Positions 1 through 8,383 of a stretch of 61,403 nucleotides of DNA are shown here, in pieces. The number at the start of each line of letters is the position of its first letter. The stretch's first letter is position 1. Source of the stretch: DATNNN01 sp035601815 (GTDB lineage: Bacteria; Pseudomonadota; Alphaproteobacteria; Rhizobiales; Xanthobacteraceae); the NCBI GenBank assembly GCA_035601815.1, contig DATNNN010000160.1, positions 1-61,403 of the forward strand, written 5' to 3'. The notes below the pieces were generated by a model. That model was not told where the DNA came from. It did not search any database and worked only from the letters and a program-made list of their open reading frames with translations. The position numbers and the translations under genes are program-made.

Positions 1-1272
1 TCAGGCGGAAAGCCAGGGCGGCAGCCGGTCCAGCGCGATCAGCGCGTCGGCATCGAGGCGCGGCCTTACGATCGCCGCCTCCGCCTCGCGCACGAGAACC
101 TCCGGCACGAGGGGCCGGGTGTTGTAGGTCGAGGCCTCCACCGCGCCGTAGGCGCCGGCGGTCATCACGGCGAGAAGGTCGCCCTCGGCCGCCTTGGGCA
201 GGCGCCGGTCGAGCGCGAGATAATCGCCGGACTCGCACACCGGCCCCACCACGTCGGCGGTGATCCATTCGACGTCGGCGCGCGGCGCGCGCACCGGGCG
301 GATCTCGTGATAGGCGCCGTAGAGGGTCGGGCGGATGAGATCGTTCATGGCGGCGTCCACCACGATGAACGTCTTCTTCTCGCCGCGCTTGACGTAGAGC
401 ACGCGGGTGACGAGCACGCCGGCGTTGCCGGCGATCATGCGGCCGATCTCGAACACGAGCTTGAGGCCAAGCCCGGCGGCGTGCCGCTTGATCACGGCGG
501 CGAAGGCCGACGGCAGCGGCGGCTCGGGATCGTCTACGCGGTAGGGGATGCCGAGGCCGCCGCCGAAGTCCATGTGCTCCAGGCGATGGCCCTCGCGCAG
601 CAAGTCGCGGGCGAGCTCGGCGAGGAGGGCCGCGGCATTGTCGTAAGGATCGAGGTCGGTGATCTGGCTGCCGATGTGCATGTCGACGCCAGTGACGCGG
701 ATGCCGGGCAACTGCCCGGCGCGGGCATAGACCTCGCGGGCGCGCGCGATGGGGATGCCGTGCTTGCTCTCGGCGTGGCCGGTCGAGATCTTGGCGTGGG
801 TCTTGGCGTCGATGTCGGGATTGACGCGCACCGAAACGGGCGCCACGCGCTTCGACGTCGCCGCCACTTCGGAGACGGCGTCGAGCTCCGCCTCGCTCTC
901 GACGTTGAAGCAGAAAATGCCGGCGTCGAGGGCGGCGGAAATCTCGTCGCGCGTCTTGCCGACACCGGAGAACACGATCTTGCCGGGCGGGACGCCGGCG
1001 GCCAGCGCCCGCTTCAGCTCGCCGCCCGAAACGATGTCGGCGCCGGCGCCGAGGCGGGCGAGCGTCGCCACCACCGCCTGGTTGGAATTCGCCTTGAGCG
1101 CGTAGCAGACGAGCGCCGGCGCATCGGCGAACGCCTGGGCGAACACCTTGTAATGGCGCTCGAGCGTCGCCGTCGAATAGCAATAGAACGGCGTGCCGAC
1201 GCGGTCGGCGAGCCGGATAAGGTCGACGTCCTCGGCGAAGAGGATGCCGTCACGGTAGGCAAAGTGGTGCAT
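1..1272 (-). CDS. lysA: Diaminopimelate decarboxylase
   Basis: PLP enzyme (fold type III, alanine-racemase-like barrel) that decarboxylates meso-diaminopimelate to L-lysine, the last step of lysine biosynthesis; cytosolic. The 423-residue length is normal. The PLP lysine is K60 in YALKANSNQ, a glycine-rich phosphate-binding stretch GGGLGIPY lies near residue 237, and the C-terminal active-site motif CESGD is near residue 347. The stop codon is at the very first bases of the window, so the gene is complete. It is the last gene of a minus-strand set argH, small lipoprotein, lysA, starting 15 bases after the lipoprotein stop, an order common in rhizobia and relatives. Confidence 0.97.
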   Translation of the reverse strand: MHHFAYRDGILFAEDVDLIRLADRVGTPFYCYSTATLERHYKVFAQAFADAPALVCYALKANSNQAVVATLARLGAGADIVSGGELKRALAAGVPPGKIVFSGVGKTRDEISAALDAGIFCFNVESEAELDAVSEVAATSKRVAPVSVRVNPDIDAKTHAKISTGHAESKHGIPIARAREVYARAGQLPGIRVTGVDMHIGSQITDLDPYDNAAALLAELARDLLREGHRLEHMDFGGGLGIPYRVDDPEPPLPSAFAAVIKRHAAGLGLKLVFEIGRMIAGNAGVLVTRVLYVKRGEKKTFIVVDAAMNDLIRPTLYGAYHEIRPVRAPRADVEWITADVVGPVCESGDYLALDRRLPKAAEGDLLAVMTAGAYGAVEASTYNTRPLVPEVLVREAEAAIVRPRLDADALIALDRLPPWLSA

Positions 1273-1287
1273 GGGACTTCAGTAGCG

Positions 1288-1554
1288 TCAGAGCAGGGGG
1301 TCGAGAGCGAACTCATCGTTCGGTTTGGACGGCGTTCCCAACCCTTTGAGCTCGCGCTGACGGCGCCGGTCGATCGGCCCGGTGGCGACCGGCGGCGGCG
1401 GATTGATCGCCGCCTTCATTTCGCTGGCCACGGCGGCCGTGGCGGGCGGCGGCTCGAGCGGGCCCTTGACGCCGCAACCCGCGAGCAGGAGCGCGGCCGC
1501 GATTGCGCCGACAACGGCGAGGCGGCGACGGATGCGCGCGAAGGAATGAGCCAC
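1288..1554 (-). CDS. lptM: Small LptM/YifL-type lipoprotein
   Basis: An 88-residue lipoprotein starting at GTG. Residues 1-26 form a basic then hydrophobic signal peptide ending in the lipobox LAGC, followed directly by GVKGPLEPPP, the signature of the LptM (formerly YifL) family. LptM assists maturation of the LPS-export protein LptD at the outer membrane; that role is known from E. coli and inferred here. The rest is proline- and alanine-rich and low in complexity. It sits between argH and lysA, where alphaproteobacteria commonly carry this small lipoprotein. Confidence 0.85.
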   Translation of the reverse strand: MAHSFARIRRRLAVVGAIAAALLLAGCGVKGPLEPPPATAAVASEMKAAINPPPPVATGPIDRRRQRELKGLGTPSKPNDEFALDPLL

Positions 1555-1620
1555 GTTGATCTCCCGAGACCGGCTGGCACTATCACGAAAACCTGTGGCG
1601 AGGCGAGGGCGAAAGCGCGC

Positions 1621-3018
1621 CTAGCGTTTGCGGCCCTTGCGACCGAGCCGTTTTAGCCAGCGGCGGGCCTGAGTGCGCACGTTCTTGGGCGCGGTGCCGC
1701 CGAAGCTCGTGCGGCTGCGTACCGAGCGGCCGACGGAGAGTACGGAAAGCACGTCGTCGGTGAGCTTGGGCGCGACCGTCTTCATCTCGGCGATGGGGAG
1801 CCGATGCAGCGGCAGTCCCGCCGTCTCGGCGCGGGACACGAGCTTGCCTGCCGCGGCGTGAGCGTCGCGGAACGGAAGCTTCAGCTTGCGCACCAGATAG
1901 TCGGCGAGATCGGTGGCGGTGGAATAGCCGCCGGCGGCCGCGGCCTTCATGCGTTTCTCGTCGGGCTCGAGGTCGCGCACCATGCCGGCGGTGGCGGCGA
2001 TGACGAGGGAGAGCGTCGACAGCGCGTCGAAGGTCCCCTCCTTGTCCTCCTGCAAGTCCTTGGCGTAGGCAAGCGGCAAGCCTTTCATCACCACGAGCAA
2101 CTGCACCAGCGCGCCGATGATGCGGCCGGCCTTGGCGCGCACGAGCTCGGCGGCGTCGGGGTTGCGCTTCTGCGGCATGATCGATGAGCCGGTGGTGAAG
2201 CGGTCGGAGAGCTTGATGAAGCCGAACGGCGGCGACGCCCAGATCACGATCTCCTCGGCGAGCCGCGACAGGTGCGTGGCGGCGATGGCGGCGGCGGCGA
2301 GCGTCTCCAAGACGAAGTCGCGGTCGGAGACGGCGTCCAGCGAATTCGCCATGGGCCGGTCGAAGCCGAGTGCTTTCGCCGTCATGTCGCGATCGATGGG
2401 GAAAGCGGTGCCGGCGAGTGCCGCGGCGCCGAGCGGCGACTCGTTCAGTCGCTTGCGCGCATCAGCAAGCCGGCTGCGGTCGCGCGCCAGCATCTCGACA
2501 TAGGCCAGAAGATGATGACCGAACGTCACCGGCTGCGCGGTCTGCAGGTGCGTGAAACCCGGCATGACCACGGCGGCGTGGGCGAGCGCCTTCTCGGCGA
2601 GCGCCTGTTGTAGGTCGGCGAGCGCGGCATCGGTGGCGTCGATCTCGTCACGGACATAGAGGCGGAAATCCGTCGCCACCTGGTCGTTGCGCGAGCGCGC
2701 CGTATGCAGCCGTCCGCCCGCCGGGCCGATGAGCGCCTTGAGCCGCGCCTCCACGTGGCTGTGGATGTCCTCGAGCGCCCGGGAAAATTTGAACTTACCG
2801 CCCTCGATCTCGCGCAGGATCGTACCGAGGCCTTGGGCGATTTTCTTCGCGTCGGCCGCCGTGATGATGCCTTGCTTGGCGAGCATGCGGGCGTGCGCCT
2901 GCGAGCCCCGGATATCCTGGGCGTACAGGCGCCGGTCGAAGTCGATCGAGGCGTTGATCGCCTCGAGGAGCGCGTCCGGCTTGCCCTCGAAGTGTCCGCC
3001 CCACATCTTCTTTTCCAT
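1621..3018 (-). CDS. argH: Argininosuccinate lyase
   Basis: Cytosolic enzyme of the fumarase/aspartase superfamily; it splits argininosuccinate into arginine and fumarate. The 465 residues match the family length. The signature loop GSSIMPQKRNP lies near residues 280-290 and the N-terminal MWGGHFEGKPD and TARSRNDQVATDFRL stretches are typical of ArgH. The start is 24 bases from the divergent tlpA start, so the two genes must share a very compact promoter region or use promoters inside each other's leaders. The C-terminus is basic (RRWLKRLGRKGRKR). Confidence 0.97.
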   Translation of the reverse strand: MEKKMWGGHFEGKPDALLEAINASIDFDRRLYAQDIRGSQAHARMLAKQGIITAADAKKIAQGLGTILREIEGGKFKFSRALEDIHSHVEARLKALIGPAGGRLHTARSRNDQVATDFRLYVRDEIDATDAALADLQQALAEKALAHAAVVMPGFTHLQTAQPVTFGHHLLAYVEMLARDRSRLADARKRLNESPLGAAALAGTAFPIDRDMTAKALGFDRPMANSLDAVSDRDFVLETLAAAAIAATHLSRLAEEIVIWASPPFGFIKLSDRFTTGSSIMPQKRNPDAAELVRAKAGRIIGALVQLLVVMKGLPLAYAKDLQEDKEGTFDALSTLSLVIAATAGMVRDLEPDEKRMKAAAAGGYSTATDLADYLVRKLKLPFRDAHAAAGKLVSRAETAGLPLHRLPIAEMKTVAPKLTDDVLSVLSVGRSVRSRTSFGGTAPKNVRTQARRWLKRLGRKGRKR

Positions 3019-3042
3019 GACTTCTTCCTCTAAAGGACCGGT

Positions 3043-3720
3043 ATGACCGATCCCATTCCCGAGCTTCCCCGCGAATCCAAGCGCGGGCCCCGGCGTACCG
3101 GCCTGATCGTGGTGGCGGCGCTGGCAGGCGCGGCCGTCGGGCTCGCGGCGGTATACGGGATCGGCGGCATCAAGCGCAATGGAACGGCGGCGACCGACCC
3201 CGCCTGCGTTGCCGCCGCCGCCATGGCGCGGCGCCTCGCTCCGCTCGCGCGCGGGGAGGTCGCGGCGTTAACGCTGAATCAAAACCCGCAGCGGCTGCCC
3301 GATCTCACGTTCCTCGGCGCCGACGGCAAGCCGGTGAAGCTTTCGGATTTCCGCGGCCGGACGGTGCTCCTGAACCTGTGGGCGACGTGGTGCGTGCCCT
3401 GCCGCAAGGAGATGCCGGCGCTCGATCAGCTCGCGCGCCAAGCAGGCGACAAGTTCGAGGTGGTGGCCATCAACCTCGATACCGGCGACCGGCAGAAGCC
3501 GAAGCGATTCCTCGCGGAGATCGGCGTCAGCAAGCTCGCCTACTACGAGGACCCGTCCACCGGCGTGTTCCAGGAGCTGAAACGCCTCGGCCACGCGCCC
3601 GGTCTGCCCACGTCGATCCTCATCGACGGCGAGGGATGCGAGATCGGCTATCTCGCCGGGCCGGCGGAGTGGGCGTCGGCGGACGCGCTCAAGCTCGTGC
3701 GCGCGGCGGTCGGCGGATGA
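3043..3720 (+). CDS. tlpA: TlpA-type thiol:disulfide interchange protein
   Basis: A membrane-anchored periplasmic thioredoxin-like reductase of 225 residues. One N-terminal transmembrane segment (about residues 20-42) follows a basic cytosolic tail. A thioredoxin fold follows with the redox pair C117-V-P-C120 in WATWCVPC and a cis-Pro region PGLPTS near residue 186. Extra cysteines at about residues 53 and 197 may form the structural disulfide seen in some TlpA proteins. In Bradyrhizobium TlpA serves cytochrome oxidase (CuA) maturation; that role is inferred here. It is divergent from argH and 48 bases upstream of the DMT permease. Confidence 0.9.
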   Translation: MTDPIPELPRESKRGPRRTGLIVVAALAGAAVGLAAVYGIGGIKRNGTAATDPACVAAAAMARRLAPLARGEVAALTLNQNPQRLPDLTFLGADGKPVKLSDFRGRTVLLNLWATWCVPCRKEMPALDQLARQAGDKFEVVAINLDTGDRQKPKRFLAEIGVSKLAYYEDPSTGVFQELKRLGHAPGLPTSILIDGEGCEIGYLAGPAEWASADALKLVRAAVGG

Positions 3721-3768
3721 CCGGCGAAAACGGGTCGCGCCGGCGGACGGCCGCTGGCATATAGAACC

Positions 3769-4683
3769 ATGCCGCGCATCCAGCCCATGAGCGCCCTCGA
3801 CTGGGCCGCCCTCGTGCTCCTGTCACTCATGTGGGGGGCGTCCTTCTTCTTTGCCGGGGTGGCGCTGATGGAAATCCCGCCGTTCACGCTCACCTTCATC
3901 CGCATCTCGGTGGCCGCGGCGATGCTGATCGTGATCCTCGCCGCCTCCGGCAGCTTCGTGCGGGTCGATCTGCGGACGATCGGCGGCTTCTTCATGATGG
4001 GCTTCATCAACAACGTCATCCCCTTCAACCTTCTGTTCTGGGGGCAGACGCACATCGCGAGCGGCCTGGCCTCGATCTTCAACGCGACCATGCCGTTGTT
4101 CACCGTGGTGGTGGCGCACTTCGTCACCCATGACGAGAAGATGACGCCGGGAAGGGTGGCGGGGCTCGTGCTCGGCTTCGCCGGCGTCGTGGTGATGATC
4201 GGCCCGGAGCTCATGCGCGAGCTCGGCACCAACGTGCTGGCGCAGGTCGCCTGTCTCGTCGCCGCGTTCTTCTACGCGATCTCGGCGATCTATGCGCGGC
4301 GGTTTCGCGAGCTGCCGCCGCTCGTGCTCGCCACCGGGCAGCTCTCGGCCTCGACGCTCATGCTGGCTCCGCTCGTGCTGATCGACCGGCCGTGGACGCT
4401 GCCGATGCCGTCGATGCGCGCGCTCTGGGCGGCGCTCGGCATCGCGGTCATCTCCACGGCGCTCGCCTATCTCGTCTACTACCGCATCATCGCCAAGAAC
4501 GGTGCCACCAACGTCTCGCTCGTCACCTTCCTCATCCCGGTGAGCGCGATCCTGCTTGGCGTGACGTTCCTCAAGGAGACGCTGACGCCGAACGAGCTGA
4601 TTGGCTTCGCGCTGATCGGCTTGGGCTTGGCCGCGATCGACGGGCGGCCGGCGGCGCGCCTACAGAAAGCGTTCGTGCGCTAG
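3769..4683 (+). CDS. DMT-superfamily EamA permease
   Basis: A 304-residue inner-membrane protein with about ten hydrophobic helices arranged as two EamA repeats (MWGASFFFAGVAL in the first, a matching ALAYLVYYRIIAKNGAT region in the second). The family exports or imports metabolites such as amino acids; the substrate cannot be told from sequence. Its TAG stop at 4681-4683 coincides with the first bases of the upstream copy of the hbdA-derived direct repeat, so before the insertion it was tail-to-tail with hbdA and their stop codons overlapped. Confidence 0.88.
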   Translation: MPRIQPMSALDWAALVLLSLMWGASFFFAGVALMEIPPFTLTFIRISVAAAMLIVILAASGSFVRVDLRTIGGFFMMGFINNVIPFNLLFWGQTHIASGLASIFNATMPLFTVVVAHFVTHDEKMTPGRVAGLVLGFAGVVVMIGPELMRELGTNVLAQVACLVAAFFYAISAIYARRFRELPPLVLATGQLSASTLMLAPLVLIDRPWTLPMPSMRALWAALGIAVISTALAYLVYYRIIAKNGATNVSLVTFLIPVSAILLGVTFLKETLTPNELIGFALIGLGLAAIDGRPAARLQKAFVR

Positions 4684-4740
4684 CGCGTCGGCACCGGCTT
4701 GTCGCCGCGGTAGTCGTAGAAGCTGCGGCCCGCCTTGCGG
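4681..4740. repeat. Direct repeat copy 1 (displaced hbdA 3' end)
   Basis: Sixty bases identical to 5723-5782 except for one C/T difference (4724 against 5766). It encodes, on the minus strand, the last residues of HbdA (RKAGR, then FYDYRGDKPVPTR). This copy is detached from hbdA and adjoins the DMT permease. The simplest reading is that it is the original end of hbdA, displaced when the 1,042-bp HNH segment arrived bringing a replacement end, in the manner of an attachment site. Confidence 0.9.
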
Positions 4741-4755
4741 CTGAATTTTTTGAGT

Positions 4756-5706
4756 TCAACCATCGACGTTGAATACCGAGCGATAGCTGGCGTCCGCAAA
4801 GATTTTGCTCTTTTGAGCAGCGTCGTATCTCGGCACGGCAGCGGCAGATAGGTCCCTGTCCGAAAACATTCCGTACACGACAAACCAACCTTCGCTCGCG
4901 CGGTAATCCGGCGCGATATGCTCGCGAACCACTTCAAGTAATAGATTCAGCGCTCTTGCGATTTCTGCTGCCCTTTCGCGAGCCTCCTTAATCACGCTCT
5001 CCCACTTTTTTGATAGTCTTTCGTAGCGGTCCTCGTCCCATTCGCTTATTTGGTAAAATTTCGGAATGCAATAAAACTGAGGAAGCATGTCATGGCCGGA
5101 GTGTTGAACAAAAAAATGTATGTAATCATCAATGGCCTTTGTCAGGTTTAGTGCAGAGATTTCTATTTTTGGCATTGAATTCGGCCAAAATTGACGTGCG
5201 ATCCAAGTGGCAAATCCGAAGAGCATGTCCGCGAATTCTTTTTGGATCATTGGATACTCATCACTAGCCATCCAACCAAGCCATCCATCTGCTTTGTCAA
5301 AGCGCAACATTTGCTCGATATTTGCGATGATCGATGCGTATTTTTCTTTGGTCGCTAGGTCGCTCTTTTGTTGCGGAGAGAGTTGCGCCTCGACCCATGC
5401 TTCATGGGTGGCCTTCATTTCGCGAAGTTTGTCCACAGTATAGGTGTCTTCGTGATCATCCACGATCTTGTGATCGATCCGACAAAGTAGAATCAGATTG
5501 TCGTAAGAATCACGAAATTCCTCCGGGTAGGTTGGATCGAAGCGAGGGCCACCTGGGCTCCTAGCCTTAATGTGACAAACATCTCCAGTGATTGATGGAT
5601 CTAGAGAATTGTCGGCACGATAGGTTACTAGCCGACGACAGTCCGGATTGGAGCATCTAGCTCCGGCGCGGCCCCACAAACTTACGCGCGTTACGAGCGA
5701 GACCAT
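4756..5706 (-). CDS. HNH-endonuclease domain protein
   Basis: A 316-residue protein. The N-terminal third is an HNH nuclease domain: a C18-x4-C23 pair, then GDVCHIKARSPGGPR with the ββα-metal histidine, then NLILLCRIDHKIVD with a further cysteine and histidine. The remaining 200 residues are mixed helical with many Trp and Phe and match no family I recognise; they may recognise a target or partner. Base composition and codon use differ from the neighbours, suggesting transfer. It is the only gene inside the insertion at the hbdA 3' end. The target, and whether it acts as a homing, restriction or defence nuclease, is unknown. Confidence 0.75.
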   Translation of the reverse strand: MVSLVTRVSLWGRAGARCSNPDCRRLVTYRADNSLDPSITGDVCHIKARSPGGPRFDPTYPEEFRDSYDNLILLCRIDHKIVDDHEDTYTVDKLREMKATHEAWVEAQLSPQQKSDLATKEKYASIIANIEQMLRFDKADGWLGWMASDEYPMIQKEFADMLFGFATWIARQFWPNSMPKIEISALNLTKAIDDYIHFFVQHSGHDMLPQFYCIPKFYQISEWDEDRYERLSKKWESVIKEARERAAEIARALNLLLEVVREHIAPDYRASEGWFVVYGMFSDRDLSAAAVPRYDAAQKSKIFADASYRSVFNVDG

Positions 5707-5721
5707 CGTTTTGCAAACGAG

Positions 5722-6603
5722 TTAGCGCGTCGGCACCGGCTTGTCGCCGCGGTAGTCGTAGAAGCCGCGGCCCGCCTTGCGGCCGAGCCAGCCGGCCTCG
5801 ACGTATTTCACCAGGAGCGGACAGGGGCGGTACTTGGAATCGGCCAGGCCCTCGTGCAGCACCTGCATCACCGAGAGCACCGTATCGAGGCCGATGAAGT
5901 CGGCGAGCTGCAGCGGGCCCATGGGGTGGTGGGCGCCGAGGCGCATGGCGGTATCGATCCCGTCCACCGAGCCCACGCCTTCGTAGAGCGTGTAGATCGC
6001 CTCGTTGATCATGGGCAAAAGGATGCGGTTGACCATGAACGCCGGGAAGTCCTCGGCCACCGCGTAGGTCTTGCCGAGCTTCGTCACGAACGCCTTGGCG
6101 AGCTCGAAGGTCTCCTCGCCGGTGGCGATGCCGCGCACGAGCTCGACCAGCTCCATGACCGGCACCGGGTTCATGAAGTGAATGCCGATGAAGCGCTCGG
6201 GCCGGTTGGTGGAGGCGGCGAGGCGCGTGATCGAGATCGACGAGGTGTTGGTGGCGATCGTCGCGTCGGGCTTCAGGATCGGCGACAGGTCGGTGAAGAT
6301 CTTGCGCTTGACCTCTTCCTTCTCGCTCGCCGATTCAATCACGAGATCGCAGTCGGCGAGATCGCCCATGCGCTCGGCTGGCTGGATGTGGGCGAGCGCC
6401 GCCTTGCGCTCGTCCTCCTTGATCGTGCCCTTCGACACCTGGCGCGCCATGTTGCCGTTGATGGTGGCGAGCGCCGATTTCACCCGCTCCGGGCTCACGT
6501 CGTGGATCAGGATGTCGTAGCCGGCGAGGGCGCCGACGTGGGCGATGCCGTTGCCCATCTGGCCGGCGCCGATTACCCCAATCTTTTTCAGCGGCTTCGC
6601 CAT
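5722..6603 (-). CDS. hbdA: 3-hydroxybutyryl-CoA dehydrogenase
   Basis: NAD(P)-dependent oxidation of 3-hydroxybutyryl-CoA to acetoacetyl-CoA, or the reverse; cytosolic. The 293 residues fit the short single-function family. A Rossmann GxGxxG motif (G12-A-G14-Q-M-G17) opens the protein; the catalytic-histidine motif GIHFMNPVPVMELVE is near residue 141, and the C-terminal domain ends in RKAGRGFYDYRGD. The last 60 bases are duplicated at 4681-4740; the stop here is TAA, whereas the displaced copy reads TAG. It lies five bases downstream of etfA, so hbdA, etfA and etfB are probably co-transcribed from the etfB side. Confidence 0.95.
   Translation of the reverse strand: MAKPLKKIGVIGAGQMGNGIAHVGALAGYDILIHDVSPERVKSALATINGNMARQVSKGTIKEDERKAALAHIQPAERMGDLADCDLVIESASEKEEVKRKIFTDLSPILKPDATIATNTSSISITRLAASTNRPERFIGIHFMNPVPVMELVELVRGIATGEETFELAKAFVTKLGKTYAVAEDFPAFMVNRILLPMINEAIYTLYEGVGSVDGIDTAMRLGAHHPMGPLQLADFIGLDTVLSVMQVLHEGLADSKYRPCPLLVKYVEAGWLGRKAGRGFYDYRGDKPVPTR
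5723..5782. repeat. Direct repeat copy 2 (within the 3' end of hbdA)
   Basis: The copy that completes the current hbdA reading frame; one mismatch in 60 with copy 1 at 4681-4740. The match fades just beyond base 5782. Keeping the host gene intact while duplicating its 3' end is what site-specific elements inserting into gene ends do. Confidence 0.9.
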
Positions 6604-6608
6604 GGCGG

Positions 6609-7553
6609 TCAGGCCTTGTTCTTGTCGAGCTCTTTCGCGAGCTCGGGCAGCACCTGGAACAGATCGCCGACCAGGCCATAGTCGGCGACCTGGAAGATCG
6701 GCGCCTCCTCGTCCTTGTTGATGGCGACGATGACCTTGGAGTCCTTCATGCCGGCAAGATGCTGGATGGCGCCGGAGATGCCGGCGGCGATGTAGAGCTC
6801 GGGGGCCACCACCTTGCCGGTCTGGCCGACCTGCCAGTCGTTCGGCGCGTAGCCGGCGTCGACGGCGGCGCGCGAGGCGCCGACGGCGGCGCCGAGCTTG
6901 TCGGCCACGGGCTCGATGTATTTGGCGAAGTTCTCCTTGCTCGCGAGCGCGCGGCCGCCGGAGAGGATGATGCGCGCGGCGGTAAGCTCGGGCCGATCCG
7001 ACTTCGACAATTCTTCGCCGACGAAACCGGAAAGACCGGGGTCGGCGGCCGCGGCGACCGGCTCGATCGGCGCGCTGCCGTCTTCGCCCGCCGCCTGAAA
7101 GCCGGCGGTGCGCACGGTGATCACCTTCTTCTTGTCGCCGGACTGCACCGTCTCGATGGCGTTGCCGGCGTAGATCGGCCGCTCGAAGGTGTCGGGGGAG
7201 ACCACCTTGGTGATCTCGGAGACCTGCATCACGTCGAGGAGTGCCGCCACCCGCGGCATGATGTTCTTGCCGGCGGTGGTGGCGGGCGCGACGATCGCAT
7301 CGTAGTTCGCCGCGAGCGACACGATCAGCGCCGCCATGGGCTCGGCGAGGCGATGGGCATAACGCGCGTCGTCGGCGATGAGCACCTTCGATACGCCGCC
7401 GAGCTTGGCGGCGGCCTCGGCCGCGGTTTTCGCGTTCTGGCCGGCGACCAGCACGTGCACGTCGCCGCCGATGGCTTTCGCGGCGGTGAGCGCCTTGGCG
7501 GTGACGCCGTTCAGGGTCTTGTCGTCATGCTCGGCGACGAGGAGGACCGCCAT
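6609..7553 (-). CDS. etfA: Electron transfer flavoprotein, alpha subunit
   Basis: FAD-binding subunit of ETF, which passes electrons from acyl-CoA dehydrogenases to ETF:quinone oxidoreductase. The 314 residues are typical. The C-terminal FAD signature GISGAIQHLAGMKDSK followed by VIVAINKDEEAPIF is plain. Its ATG shares one base with the etfB TGA (TGATG), so the two subunits are translationally coupled. With the probable methylsuccinyl-CoA dehydrogenase 2.4 kb away and hbdA directly downstream, it belongs to an acyl-CoA oxidation block. Confidence 0.96.
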   Translation of the reverse strand: MAVLLVAEHDDKTLNGVTAKALTAAKAIGGDVHVLVAGQNAKTAAEAAAKLGGVSKVLIADDARYAHRLAEPMAALIVSLAANYDAIVAPATTAGKNIMPRVAALLDVMQVSEITKVVSPDTFERPIYAGNAIETVQSGDKKKVITVRTAGFQAAGEDGSAPIEPVAAAADPGLSGFVGEELSKSDRPELTAARIILSGGRALASKENFAKYIEPVADKLGAAVGASRAAVDAGYAPNDWQVGQTGKVVAPELYIAAGISGAIQHLAGMKDSKVIVAINKDEEAPIFQVADYGLVGDLFQVLPELAKELDKNKA

Positions 7554-8302
7554 CAGAGCACTCCCGCCTCGTTTCGTAGCTTGCTCACCAGCTCCTCGAC
7601 CGACTTCACCTTGACGCCCGCCTTGCGGCCGGCGGGCTCGACCGTCTTCAGCACCTTCAGGCGCGGGGCGGCGTCGACGCCGAGATCGGCGGCGGTCTTC
7701 TCGGCGATCGGCTTCTTCTTCGCCTTCATGATGTTGGGCAGCGAGGCGTAGCGCGGCTCGTTCAGGCGCAGGTCCGTGGTCACCACCGCCGGCATCTTCA
7801 GCTTCACCGTTTGCAGGCCGCCGTCGACCTCGCGGGTGACGCTGATGGCCTCGCCCTCGATCGCGATCTTGGAGGCGAAGGTACCCTGCGCCCAGCCGAG
7901 GAGCGCCGCCAGCATCTGGCCGGTCTGGTTGGAATCGTCGTCGATCGCCTGCTTGCCGAGGATGACGAGGCCGGGTTTCTCCTCGTCGACCACGGCCTTC
8001 AGAATCTTGGCGACCGCAAGCGGCTCGACGGTGCCGTCGATCTTCACGTGGATGCCGCGGTCGGCGCCCATGGCGAGCGCGGTGCGGATGGTCTCGGCCG
8101 CCTGCGCCGGGCCGATGGAGATTGCCACGATCTCGCTCGCCTGACCCTTTTCCTTGAGCCGGATCGCCTCCTCGACGGCGATCTCGTCGAACGGATTCAT
8201 CGACATCTTGACGTTGGCGAGGTCGACCCCGGAGCCGTCGGGTTTCACTCGAACCTTGACGTTGAAATCAACGACCCGCTTGACGGCTACCAACACTTTC
8301 AT
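7553..8302 (-). CDS. etfB: Electron transfer flavoprotein, beta subunit
   Basis: AMP-binding partner of EtfA in the ETF heterodimer. I chose the ATG at 8302 (product MKVLVAVKRV, 249 residues) over the ATG at 8308 because the ribosome-binding sequence GGAGGGG ends six bases before 8302 but abuts 8308. The ETF-beta signature (VDFNVKVRVKPDG, then VKMSMNPFDEIAVEEAIRL) is present, and the AMP-binding region lies around AISIGPAQAAETIRTALAMG. First gene of the etfB-etfA-hbdA set. Confidence 0.95.
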   Translation of the reverse strand: MKVLVAVKRVVDFNVKVRVKPDGSGVDLANVKMSMNPFDEIAVEEAIRLKEKGQASEIVAISIGPAQAAETIRTALAMGADRGIHVKIDGTVEPLAVAKILKAVVDEEKPGLVILGKQAIDDDSNQTGQMLAALLGWAQGTFASKIAIEGEAISVTREVDGGLQTVKLKMPAVVTTDLRLNEPRYASLPNIMKAKKKPIAEKTAADLGVDAAPRLKVLKTVEPAGRKAGVKVKSVEELVSKLRNEAGVL

Positions 8303-8383
8303 TCGCATCCCCTCCGCGGCGCATCTTGTCTGGTTATCTGGCCGGCGGCGAGACCGGCAACCTATGGCTCGGGTTTCGGCCTG

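Larger units (their letters stand above)
4681..5722. mobile_element. 1,042-bp insertion carrying a lone HNH-nuclease gene
   Basis: The segment between the starts of the two 60-base direct repeats. Its interior is visibly poorer in G and C than the flanks (for example 24 G/C out of 60 at 5041-5100) and holds one gene, an HNH-domain protein. I see no integrase, transposase or terminal inverted repeats. It could be a minimal mobile or homing-type unit, or the leftover of a larger integrated element. That it is mobile is inference; the duplication and the base-composition shift are directly visible. Confidence 0.6.

Noticed and set aside
4680..4937. 85-residue minus-strand frame ending in the HbdA C-terminus
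   Set aside because: Chimera of the HNH gene's other frame and the duplicated hbdA end; not a real fusion gene.
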